6,992 nt of DNA from CAZDUS01 sp964508705 (GCA_964508705.1 CAZDUS010000068.1:1-6992); one strand, 5' to 3'; counted from the first letter of the stretch, positions 1-6,079 are shown. Numbers and translations: made by a program. The notes: generated by a model not told the origin, from the letters alone.

Positions 1-10
1 GAGAGGGATA

Positions 11-16
11 TATAAT
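11..16 (+). promoter_or_regulatory. Possible -10 promoter element upstream of the aminotransferase
   Basis: A perfect TATAAT hexamer lies at 11-16. The matching -35 would fall before the window, so the promoter cannot be confirmed. If used, transcription would start near position 23 and give a leader of about 165 bases before the aminotransferase. The region is locally AT-rich, so a chance match is possible. Confidence 0.3.
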
Positions 17-39
17 GTTACACTCTATGTTTTCCACTT

Positions 40-153
40 GCCTGTAGCAGGCTTTATATGGTCTTTTGGAAGGCAAGAATCCTTGCCGCTTGGAGATTGC
101 TGGAATCGCAACGTCTATAAGCAAGGAGCGTTTTGAATCAACATTGGGTTGAT
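40..153 (+). promoter_or_regulatory. Structured, possibly cis-regulatory leader of the aminotransferase gene
   Basis: Several inverted repeats are visible. GCCTG/CAGGC (40-44/48-52) has a 3-base loop. GGCAAG/CTTGCC (72-77/82-87) has a 4-base loop. A longer interrupted hairpin runs over 88-122: GCTT with AAGC, AGA with TCT and TTGC with GCAA around a 7-base loop, with one G-T pair, one mismatch and a 2-base bulge. ATCAAC/GTTGAT (137-142/148-153) is followed by a T-rich stretch. CCTTGC at 81-86 can instead pair with GCAAGG at 121-126, which would break the 72-87 hairpin and mask an AAGGAG-like site at 123-128. It matches no riboswitch class I recognise. The first and last hairpins could instead be weak terminators of an upstream gene, or the last could be a protein operator. 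Confidence 0.3.
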
Positions 154-189
154 CTGTTGTTTTAGTGCTATATCGTTAAGGAGAGATAT

Positions 190-1395
190 ATGAAGAGTCC
201 AGAAGTTTCCCTTCGTGGTCAGAATGTGCCGCGGTCAGCTATTCGTAAATTGGTTCCTCTTGCCAAGGAGCGGGAAAAAACCGGGGTCAAGATACACAAA
301 CTCAATATTGGCCAGCCTGATGTGGAGACGCCTGCGGAGTTTTGGGAAGGGGTCAGGAATTTCAAGGAAAAGGTGCTTGCCTATGCACCGTCGGAGGGCC
401 GGCCGGAACTGATCAAATCGTTTGTCCAGTATTACAATAAGCTTGGTTTTGATATCACCGCCGAGCAGTTGGTTGTCATCATGGGCGGCATCGAAGGCGT
501 CCTTTTTGCGATTCTCGCGGTTAGCGATCCCGGGGATGAGATAATGGTGGCAGAGCCATACTATTCCAATTATCTGGGGGTGGCGGCCATGGCGCAAGTC
601 AAGTTCGTCGCCTTTACGACCACGGCAGAAAACGGCTATCACCTGCCGGGGAAAAACGAGATTGTGAAGAAGATCACCGCCCGAACGAAGGCGATTCTGT
701 TTGCCAGTCCTGGTAATCCCACGGGTTGTGTCTACACGCGCAAGGAGATGGAAATGCTGGCGGAAATAGCCAATGAGCATGGACTGTTTCTGCTTTCAGA
801 CGAAGTGTATCGTGAATTCACCTATGATGGTGAAACGGCCACGAGCATTATGCAGATTCCGGGCACGGAAGCGTGCGGTGTGATTATCGATTCTGTTTCA
901 AAGCGCTACAGCGCTTGTGGCGCCCGTCTGGGCTGCATTGTGTCAAAGAACAAGGATGTTATTTCGTCGGTTCTTGCCAATGCCACGGTACGTTTATCCG
1001 CAGGGGCTCTGGATCAGGTTGCCATTGCCAACTGCATCAATGTTCCGGATTCCTATTTTGAGGCTGTGCGTAAAGATTATGTTGAACGACGCGATATTGT
1101 GGTGAATGCGCTTAACGGCATGGAAAATGTGGTCTGTCGTGCGCCCAAAGGCGCCTTTTATGTCATGGCGAAACTAAAGGGTATTGATACCGAAGTTTTT
1201 GCAAAATGGCTGCTTACAGATTTTGCCTATGAAAATGAGACGGTCATGATTGCGCCGGGTGCCGGGTTCTATGCCACGGAGGGGCTGGGGCGTGATGAAA
1301 TCCGTATAGCCTATGTGTTCAAGGCGCCAATCATGAAGCGGGCCATGGAAGTTTTGTGTGCCGGGATCCATGCCTTCCGGCAGAAAAACCGTTAG
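190..1395 (+). CDS. Class I/II PLP-dependent aminotransferase (aspartate aminotransferase family)
   Basis: A fold-type I aminotransferase that would transfer an amino group from an amino acid to a 2-oxo acid in the cytosol; its substrate pair cannot be read from sequence. At 401 residues it is full length. Visible hallmarks are GQPD at 41-44 near the N-terminus, the cofactor-binding SPGNPTG at 173-179 (Asn176), SDEVY at 203-207 (Asp204 for the pyridine nitrogen, Tyr207), SVSKR at 235-239 with Lys238 as the Schiff-base lysine, GARLG at 244-248 (Arg246, phosphate), and RIAY with Arg372 as the probable substrate-carboxylate arginine. These fit the class Ib aspartate/aromatic-type branch. The ATG follows AAGGAG (178-183) by 6 bases. 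It appears monocistronic, with 224 bases before the next recognised gene. Asp codons are almost all GAT (14 of 15). The family call is secure; amino-acid specificity is not. Confidence 0.93.
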   Translation: MKSPEVSLRGQNVPRSAIRKLVPLAKEREKTGVKIHKLNIGQPDVETPAEFWEGVRNFKEKVLAYAPSEGRPELIKSFVQYYNKLGFDITAEQLVVIMGGIEGVLFAILAVSDPGDEIMVAEPYYSNYLGVAAMAQVKFVAFTTTAENGYHLPGKNEIVKKITARTKAILFASPGNPTGCVYTRKEMEMLAEIANEHGLFLLSDEVYREFTYDGETATSIMQIPGTEACGVIIDSVSKRYSACGARLGCIVSKNKDVISSVLANATVRLSAGALDQVAIANCINVPDSYFEAVRKDYVERRDIVVNALNGMENVVCRAPKGAFYVMAKLKGIDTEVFAKWLLTDFAYENETVMIAPGAGFYATEGLGRDEIRIAYVFKAPIMKRAMEVLCAGIHAFRQKNR

Positions 1396-1399
1396 GTTT
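1386..1399 (+). terminator. Weak hairpin at the aminotransferase stop codon
   Basis: AAACC (1386-1390) and GGTTT (1395-1399) pair around a 4-base loop that includes part of the TAG stop codon. The stem is short and AT-rich, and what follows is CTCTCGCG, not a T run. At best this is a weak terminator; it may be chance. Confidence 0.15.
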
Positions 1400-1450
1400 C
1401 TCTCGCGACCTAAGTTTAGAGTTTAAGGACTTTTCGCCGTTGATCAGGCC

Positions 1451-1479
1451 TGCTCAATGCCTCAAATAGCGATTATATT
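1451..1479 (+). promoter_or_regulatory. Possible promoter for the small ORF-HAD-LarA operon
   Basis: TATATT at 1474-1479 matches the -10 consensus at five of six positions. It sits about 20 bases upstream of the GGAGG that precedes the 38-codon ORF. The best hexamer at 17-base spacing, TGCTCA at 1451-1456, is a poor -35 (three of six). The location is right for a promoter of the downstream operon, but the sequence support is thin. Confidence 0.25.
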
Positions 1480-1510
1480 TCAAATCTTGGTTTTCTTGGA
1501 GGATTTCCTC

Positions 1511-1627
1511 ATGTTCCACCCCCCATGGGAACGCGAGTGCTGGTCGGTTTCAGCGGGTGAGTGCCTATACCGCCAGAAAAGCGATTTTTATCAGTACGAC
1601 ACATCGTTGAAGGAAGGCTATGACTGA
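1511..1627 (+). CDS. Candidate small protein of 38 residues, translationally coupled to the HAD gene
   Basis: An ATG at 1511 opens a 38-codon frame preceded by GGAGG (1498-1502) with 8-base spacing, a better Shine-Dalgarno than several larger genes here have. It ends in TGA at 1625-1627 and so overlaps the HAD start at 1620 by 8 bases (ATGACTGA), a typical translational-coupling arrangement. The peptide begins MFHPPWERECW and ends SLKEGYD. It is rich in aromatic residues (four Tyr, two Trp, two Phe) with two Cys and no hydrophobic segment, so it is neither a signal peptide nor a membrane protein. I do not recognise it. It may be a real small protein, a leader ORF that delivers ribosomes to the HAD start, or a remnant of a longer gene. 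The bases GAGG-ATTT-CCTC (1499-1510) could form a small hairpin over its ribosome site. Confidence 0.4.
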   Translation: MFHPPWERECWSVSAGECLYRQKSDFYQYDTSLKEGYD

Positions 1628-2501
1628 CACTGCACAGACTCTGCGCGACCTCAAGCCCCAGCACGGCTTCCTCATCGGATTCGACTCTGATGGCTGCGCT
1701 TTTGACACCATGGAACTGAAGCACAAGGAGTGCTTCTGCCCGCAGGTGGTTAAGCACTTCTGCCTGCAGGCGGTCGCGAAGTACGCCCGCGAGGTCTGGG
1801 ACTTCGTCAATCTTTACTCGACGACCCGCGGTACCAACCGCTTTCCGGCCCTGATCACCGCACTGGATCTGCTGGCGGACAGGTCAGAGGTGACGGCGCG
1901 ACACGTTGCGGTTCCTCGCCTGGAAGGCCTGCGCCGCTGGGTAAAGGCCGAGACCAAGCTCGGTGGACCGGCCCTGCGCCGGGCAGCCGAAGCGTCGCGC
2001 GATGCTGACCTGCTGCGCGTGCTGGCTTGGAACGACGCCGTCAACGCCGCGATCGAGGACATGGTCCACGGTGTAGCGCCATTCCCCCTGGTACGCGAAA
2101 GCCTCCAGAAGGCGGCCCCGCACTCAGACCTGATGGTCGTCTCGCAAACACCTGGCGACGCCTTGGAGCGCGAGTGGGGTGAGCACGGATTGACCGGGCT
2201 GCTGCGCGTCATCGCCGGCCAGGAGTGCGGTACCAAGGAGGAACACCTGCGCTTCGCCGCCGGTGGTAAGTATCCGTCCGCTCATGTGCTGATGGTTGGC
2301 GACGCCCTCGGTGACTTGGCGGCGGCTCGCGGAGCACAGACCCTGTTTTTCCCCATCATTCCCGGCGCAGAGGAGGCGAGCTGGCTACGCTTCCACGATG
2401 AGGCGCTGGCGCGGTTCTTCGCCGGCACCTACGCAGGCACTTATCAGGACGGCCTGATCCGCGAACTCGAGAAGGCTTTACCGGCGACGGCACCGTGGTA
2501 A
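1620..2501 (+). CDS. HAD-superfamily hydrolase (probable phosphatase)
   Basis: A haloacid dehalogenase-superfamily enzyme, most likely a magnesium-dependent cytosolic phosphatase of unknown substrate. All four HAD motifs are visible in 293 residues: motif I FDSDG at 21-25 (Asp22 nucleophile, Asp24 acid/base), motif II VVSQT at 173-177 (Ser175), the motif III lysine at 206 in GTKEEH, and motif IV GDALGD at 227-232 (Asp228 and Asp232 for the metal). About 150 residues between motifs I and II would form a large C1-type cap, which sets substrate choice. The conserved-looking stretch just after motif I (ELKHKECFCP) suggests a distinct subfamily. The ATG follows AAGGA (1610-1614) by 5 bases. The LarA-like gene starts 25 bases downstream, so the two probably share a transcript. 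GC is high (43 of 60 bases at 1981-2040) and GAC outnumbers GAT 14 to 4, unlike the flanking genes. Superfamily is secure, substrate unknown. Confidence 0.87.
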   Translation: MTDTAQTLRDLKPQHGFLIGFDSDGCAFDTMELKHKECFCPQVVKHFCLQAVAKYAREVWDFVNLYSTTRGTNRFPALITALDLLADRSEVTARHVAVPRLEGLRRWVKAETKLGGPALRRAAEASRDADLLRVLAWNDAVNAAIEDMVHGVAPFPLVRESLQKAAPHSDLMVVSQTPGDALEREWGEHGLTGLLRVIAGQECGTKEEHLRFAAGGKYPSAHVLMVGDALGDLAAARGAQTLFFPIIPGAEEASWLRFHDEALARFFAGTYAGTYQDGLIRELEKALPATAPW

Positions 2502-2526
2502 AATTGAATCAAACGAAAGGCATCCC

Positions 2527-3798
2527 ATGAGTATTCACTATCAGCGCGGCGGAATAGACCTTAACCTCTCCGACTCCGAGATCGCCGACGCTTTCAAGAG
2601 CGTTCTTGCCAAACTGGGCGCCAAGAAAAAGGTGCTGGCCCTGCCACCCGACATGACCCGGGCCAACTCCAAGTCCGGTCCGCTTCTGAAAGCGGCGTAC
2701 GACCACTATGGCAAGGCACTGACTGACGTCATGCCAGCTCTGGGCACCCACTTCCCCATGACCTCGGCCCAGATTCAAGCCATGTATCCCGGAGTGCCCG
2801 AATCACTTTTCAGGCCCCATGACTGGCGCAACGATGTTGTGACGCTGGGTGAGGTTGACGCCGCCTACGTCAAGGAGGTGACGGGCGGCATTTACGAGAA
2901 GCCCTGGCCCTGCCAACTCAACAAGATGATCGTTAAAGGTGGCCATGATCTCATCCTGTCAATAGGGCAGGTGGTGCCTCACGAAGTTGTCGGCATGGCC
3001 AACTACACCAAGAACCTATTTGTCGGAACCGGCGGCGCCTCGGGCATCAACGAGAGCCACTTCATCGGTGCAGCTTACGGCATGGAGCGGATGATGGGTC
3101 GTTCCGACACCCCGGTGCGGCGTATTCTCAACGAGGGCTTCGACCGCTTCTGTCGCAAGATGCCCTTTCTCTTCGCCCTGACCGTGGTAGGCAGTGATGG
3201 CAAGGGCGGCCTGGCGACTCGCGGCCTGTTCATTGGAGACCACCACGATTGCTTTGAGGCGGCGGCGAAGCTGTCGCTGCAGGTCAACTTCATCCTGCTT
3301 GATGAGCAACCGAAGAAGGTGGTGTGCTGGCTAGATCCGCATGAGTTCCACTCGACCTGGCTGGGCAATAAGGCGGTCTATCGCACACGCATGGCCATTG
3401 CTGACCAGGGCGAGTTGATCGTGCTGGCACCGGCGGTGAAGACCTTTGGCGAGGATCCGGCGATCGACGTCCTGATCCGCAAGTATGGCTACCGGCCCAG
3501 TGCCACGGTGATGAAGATGGTCAAGGACAACGCCGACATCCGCGACAACCTGTCGGCGGCGGCGCATCTGATCCATGGTTCCAGCGAGAACCGTTTCACT
3601 GTTCGCTATTGTCCAGGTGTCCTGACCCGCGCTGAGATCGAGCAGGTCGGTTACACCTGGGGCGACCTCGCGACCATGAAGGCCAAGTACGATCCGGCCA
3701 AGCTCAAGGATGGCTGGAACACGGTGGCCGGTGAACGAATCTACTACATATCAAACCCCGCCATGGGCCTGTGGGCTTGGAAGGGTCGCTTTGCCTGA
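2527..3798 (+). CDS. LarA-family (nickel-dependent lactate racemase-like) protein
   Basis: LarA-family enzymes use a covalently bound nickel-pincer nucleotide to racemise or epimerise 2-hydroxyacids by hydride transfer. In this 423-residue protein the key positions line up with Lactobacillus plantarum LarA. Asp42 and Arg45 in PPDMTR match D72/R75, His75 in GTH matches H108, and His152 in VVPHE matches H174. Lys162, the cofactor anchor, and His178, the nickel ligand, match K184 and H200. The spacings His152-Lys162 (10) and Lys162-His178 (16) are identical to LarA. It differs in lacking Pro after DxTR and in carrying NYTKN and VGTGG around the lysine instead of the usual GGxK and PG. The C-terminal half (TVRYCPGVLT near 358-367) is full length. 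The substrate is probably not simply lactate. AAAGG (2516-2520) precedes the ATG by 6 bases. The cofactor genes larB, larC and larE are not in the window. Confidence 0.86.
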   Translation: MSIHYQRGGIDLNLSDSEIADAFKSVLAKLGAKKKVLALPPDMTRANSKSGPLLKAAYDHYGKALTDVMPALGTHFPMTSAQIQAMYPGVPESLFRPHDWRNDVVTLGEVDAAYVKEVTGGIYEKPWPCQLNKMIVKGGHDLILSIGQVVPHEVVGMANYTKNLFVGTGGASGINESHFIGAAYGMERMMGRSDTPVRRILNEGFDRFCRKMPFLFALTVVGSDGKGGLATRGLFIGDHHDCFEAAAKLSLQVNFILLDEQPKKVVCWLDPHEFHSTWLGNKAVYRTRMAIADQGELIVLAPAVKTFGEDPAIDVLIRKYGYRPSATVMKMVKDNADIRDNLSAAAHLIHGSSENRFTVRYCPGVLTRAEIEQVGYTWGDLATMKAKYDPAKLKDGWNTVAGERIYYISNPAMGLWAWKGRFA

Positions 3799-3828
3799 TG
3801 GTCACAAAATTAGGGTTGCAAAACAGTC

Positions 3829-3871
3829 TATCCAAGCCTCGAAGTTGATGGTGGATGTCAACGATTGGATA
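3829..3871 (+). repeat. Nested inverted repeat between the LarA-like gene and tRNA-Ala
   Basis: TATCCAA (3829-3835) is a perfect inverted repeat of TTGGATA (3865-3871). Inside it, GTTGA (3844-3848) pairs with TCAAC (3858-3862). A further TC/GA pair can stack between them, leaving 3-base bulges on the left arm only. The + strand transcript has an A run after the stem rather than a T run, so this is not a standard intrinsic terminator for the LarA-like gene. It may be an mRNA 3'-end structure or a recombination or protein-binding site. Confidence 0.4.
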
Positions 3872-3886
3872 AAAAACTGGAGAGTG

Positions 3887-3916
3887 TTGACAAAAATGGC
3901 ATAAGTAGGCAGTATT
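3887..3916 (+). promoter_or_regulatory. Probable sigma-70-type promoter of the tRNA-Ala gene
   Basis: A perfect -35 TTGACA lies at 3887-3892. Eighteen bases on, AGTATT at 3911-3916 is a weak -10. The following CGCGCCC (3917-3923) is a GC-rich discriminator like those of stable-RNA promoters under stringent control. Transcription would start near 3923, about 26 bases before the mature tRNA. The -35 is convincing, the -10 less so. Confidence 0.55.
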
Positions 3917-3948
3917 CGCGCCCGTATTTGATCCGCCTTCAGTAACTT

Positions 3949-4025
3949 GGGGGATTAGCTCAGTTTGGTAGAGCGCTTGAATGGCATTCAAGAGGTCGTC
4001 GGTTCGATCCCGATATCCTCCACCA
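3949..4025 (+). tRNA. tRNA-Ala (anticodon GGC)
   Basis: The full cloverleaf can be folded by eye. The acceptor arm is GGGGGAT/ATCCTCC with T8 and A9 following. The D stem is GCTC/GAGC and the anticodon stem is CTTGA/TCAAG. The 7-base anticodon loop reads ATGGCAT, giving anticodon GGC at 3983-3985, which reads alanine codon GCC. The variable loop has five bases and the T stem is GTCGG/CCGAT around TTCGATC. The discriminator is A at 4022 and CCA is encoded at 4023-4025. The G3-U70 wobble pair (3951 with 4019), the main alanine identity element, is present. No terminator with a T run follows; the PHP gene starts 55 bases later, so read-through into it and processing of the tRNA from a longer transcript are likely. 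Confidence 0.97.
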
Positions 4026-4080
4026 AGTCAGTGATTGGCCGGCCCTGCGGGGTATATCCCGGTAGTTCAAGGAGTCCGTG

Positions 4081-4917
4081 ATGATAGACCTGCACACTCA
4101 CTCGACATTTTCCGATGGCAGTATGACCCCCGCTGAATTGGCGGCATTGGCTGCCCGCACAAAGCTCACGGCCGTGGCATTGACCGATCACGACAGCACG
4201 ACGGGTGTTAAGCCTTTTCTGGATGCCTGCCAGACAGCAGGAGTGAGAGGTGTCCCCGGAATAGAAATCAGTGTGGAATTCAATAGTGGAACCCTGCATA
4301 TGCTGGGGTACTGCATTGATTACACGTCGGCTGAACTGGAAGAGGAGCTGGTGAAGATTCGCAAGGGACGGGAGGTCCGGAATCATCTGATCCTGAAGAA
4401 GCTGAATGAGCTTGGGTTTTCCCTGACATGGGATGAAGTGGCGGCTTACGCGGGGGAGGATGTGGTTGGGCGTCCTCATTTTGCTCAAGCGCTGAAGGCC
4501 CGCGGGTTCGTGAGGGGTAAAGTCGATGCCTTTGACCGGTATCTCGGCAAGAACAAGGCGGCCTATGTTGATCGTTATCGTCTTACGGCCAAGGATAGTT
4601 TGAAAATGATACTGGATGCTGGCGGTGTGCCGGTGCTAGCTCATCCGTTCACTATGGGGCTTGGAAAGAAGGCGCTGCGCACGATGGTCACTGAATTGGC
4701 GGGGATGGGGCTTCAGGGAATTGAAGCCTATTATTCCGAGCATGATGCAGGCCAGCAGAACGCGTGTCTTGAGTTGGTAAAGGATTTAAACCTTGTGGCC
4801 ACCGGTGGCTCTGATTTTCATGGGACGATCAATCCGGACATCCGGATGGGGTATGGATTCGGCAATTTGTCTGTGCCTGATAATCTGGTTGAGCTTCTTT
4901 ATGCAAGAGCCGGCTAA
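4081..4917 (+). CDS. PHP-domain phosphoesterase (RNase AM / YciV-like family)
   Basis: A metal-dependent PHP-domain hydrolase. Relatives include E. coli YciV/RNase AM, which hydrolyses 3',5'-nucleoside bisphosphates and trims RNA 5' ends. Likely metal ligands are visible: His5 and His7 in DLHTH, Asp12 in FSDG, His37 in TDHD, Glu62 in PGIEIS, His73, His133 in GRPH, His188 in LAHP, and Asp245 with His247 in GSDFH. The 278-residue length and the central insertion (about 75-185) match the YciV-type family. I chose ATG 4081 because AAGGAG at 4069-4074 is then 6 bases away; GTG at 4078 would be only 3 bases away and adds one residue. The gene follows tRNA-Ala and overlaps hemW by 17 bases. Asp codons (4 GAC, 14 GAT) match the flanking style. 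Family is secure; whether it acts on RNA, nucleotides or another phosphoester is not. Confidence 0.9.
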   Translation: MIDLHTHSTFSDGSMTPAELAALAARTKLTAVALTDHDSTTGVKPFLDACQTAGVRGVPGIEISVEFNSGTLHMLGYCIDYTSAELEEELVKIRKGREVRNHLILKKLNELGFSLTWDEVAAYAGEDVVGRPHFAQALKARGFVRGKVDAFDRYLGKNKAAYVDRYRLTAKDSLKMILDAGGVPVLAHPFTMGLGKKALRTMVTELAGMGLQGIEAYYSEHDAGQQNACLELVKDLNLVATGGSDFHGTINPDIRMGYGFGNLSVPDNLVELLYARAG

Positions 4918-6070
4918 CATTGACGGTCTATATGTTCATGTTCCGTTTTGCGATGGGAAATGCGGGTATTGCGCATTTTATTCCGTTCCATACACGGAGG
5001 CACTGGTGGATCGTTGGCTTGGCGCCGTACAGGTTGAAACCAGACTTCTGGCGGCCGAGTTCGGGCGCATAAAACCCAAGACGGTGTTTTTTGGCGGCGG
5101 GACCCCTTCCTTGATGACGGAATCCCAGTTGCAAAGACTTGTTGGAATACTGCGCGAACAGATTCTGGTTGCCCAGTGGGATCCACGGGACGGGGTGGAG
5201 TGGACGGCAGAAGCCAATCCCGGATCGCTTACGAAGAGTAAACTGGAGTTATTTCGCTCGGTTGGAATCAACAGGATCAGTCTTGGGGTGCAGTCGTTTT
5301 TTGATGACGTGCTTATGTCGCTTGAGCGCCGGCATACGGTGGCAGATGTTGAGGGGGCGATCCGTGCGATTCAGGAGGCTGGATTAGACAATTGGGGGAT
5401 GGACTTGATCGCCTGTGTGCCCGGGGTTGATCTTGAGCGGTGGGGTGAGACATTGAGGCGGGTTGAGAGGGCCGCGCCGAAGCATGTGTCGGTTTACGCC
5501 CTGACTTCTGAAGAGGGGGCCAAACTTTCGGAGCGTATACGGCGCGGGGATTTGGCGCTTCTTGATGATGAGCGGCAGTTGTCGATGTTACGGTTGGCGG
5601 AGGATTTGCTTGGAGATGCAGGGTATTGCAAGTATGAGATTTCAAACTTTGCGAGGCCGGGCTATGAGTGCAGGCATAATCTTTCCTGCTGGCGCGGTGG
5701 TGATTATGTCGGGGTGGGTTGCGGGGCGTCCTCGCATGTTGGCTGGCGGCGGTGGACGAATCAGGCTGATTTGGCGGAGTATGTGCGGATGGCCGGGCGG
5801 GGAGAAAGGCCCCTGAGGGACGAGGAGATTTTGACTCCGTTATTGCACGCGGCTGAACGAATGGTGTTTGGAATCCGATTAGGGGAAGGGGTTAATCCTG
5901 CGCAAATTGTGGCGGCGACAGGGTGTGATGTCTCCGTGATTTCGCGCTGGCAGGAGAAGCTTGTCCGGCTGGCTGGGGAAGGGTATGTGACGGGAACTGG
6001 TGATGTGTGGACATTGACGAGGCGGGGACGGGAGATGGCGGATTATGTGGCAGTTGAACTCATGCCCTGA
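4901..6070 (+). CDS. hemW: HemW, radical SAM heme chaperone (formerly HemN-like coproporphyrinogen oxidase)
   Basis: A radical-SAM protein of the HemW branch, whose characterised members bind heme and deliver it to apoproteins instead of oxidising coproporphyrinogen. The [4Fe-4S] cluster motif is CDGKCGYC (Cys17, Cys21, Cys24), followed by Ala-Phe without the fourth Cys that marks true HemN. Other family signatures are the SAM-binding GGGTPS (65-70), a TAEANP element (102-107), RISLGVQSF (125-133), YEISNFA (245-251), CRHN (257-260), and a C-terminal HemN_C winged-helix region (about 315-389). The family heme motif HNxxYW reads HNLSCW here, with Tyr replaced by Cys263. The 389-residue length is normal. 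ATG 4901 starts just before the conserved core; an upstream ATG at 4793 in the same frame would add 36 non-homologous residues inside the PHP gene. The start lacks a strong ribosome site, so coupling to PHP translation is likely. Confidence 0.92.
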   Translation: MQEPANIDGLYVHVPFCDGKCGYCAFYSVPYTEALVDRWLGAVQVETRLLAAEFGRIKPKTVFFGGGTPSLMTESQLQRLVGILREQILVAQWDPRDGVEWTAEANPGSLTKSKLELFRSVGINRISLGVQSFFDDVLMSLERRHTVADVEGAIRAIQEAGLDNWGMDLIACVPGVDLERWGETLRRVERAAPKHVSVYALTSEEGAKLSERIRRGDLALLDDERQLSMLRLAEDLLGDAGYCKYEISNFARPGYECRHNLSCWRGGDYVGVGCGASSHVGWRRWTNQADLAEYVRMAGRGERPLRDEEILTPLLHAAERMVFGIRLGEGVNPAQIVAATGCDVSVISRWQEKLVRLAGEGYVTGTGDVWTLTRRGREMADYVAVELMP

Positions 6071-6079
6071 TTATGTTAA

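Noticed and set aside
58..120. A 20-codon ORF from ATG 58 in the leader.
   Set aside because: Only a weak CAGG precedes it and nothing in the peptide is recognisable; likely chance.
133..165. A 10-residue leader peptide starting at TTG after AAGGAG (123-128).
   Set aside because: TTG start, only 4 bases of spacing, and no run of a regulatory amino acid; the same bases are better explained by the hairpin pairing. Too weak to list as a gene.
149..174. A promoter immediately upstream of the aminotransferase (TTGATC with TATATC).
   Set aside because: The spacing is about 14 bases, and the start site would fall within the ribosome-binding region.
3016..3309. Long minus-strand open frames opposite the LarA-like gene (and similar ones opposite the other genes).
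   Set aside because: They lie entirely antisense to genes with clear family motifs, have no recognisable motifs and are expected in GC-rich coding DNA.
3829..3871. Integron attC site.
   Set aside because: The arms do not fit the RYYYAAC/GTTRRRY core consensus, and no integrase is present.
4001..4025. Duplicated tRNA 3' end as an island attachment site.
   Set aside because: I looked for a second copy of the T-arm/acceptor sequence near 1396-1620 and elsewhere in the window and saw none.
4793..4900. An N-terminal extension of HemW by 36 residues from an earlier in-frame ATG.
   Set aside because: It lies wholly inside the PHP gene in another frame, has no ribosome site, and the extra residues do not resemble the start of HemW proteins; ATG 4901 sits immediately before the conserved core.
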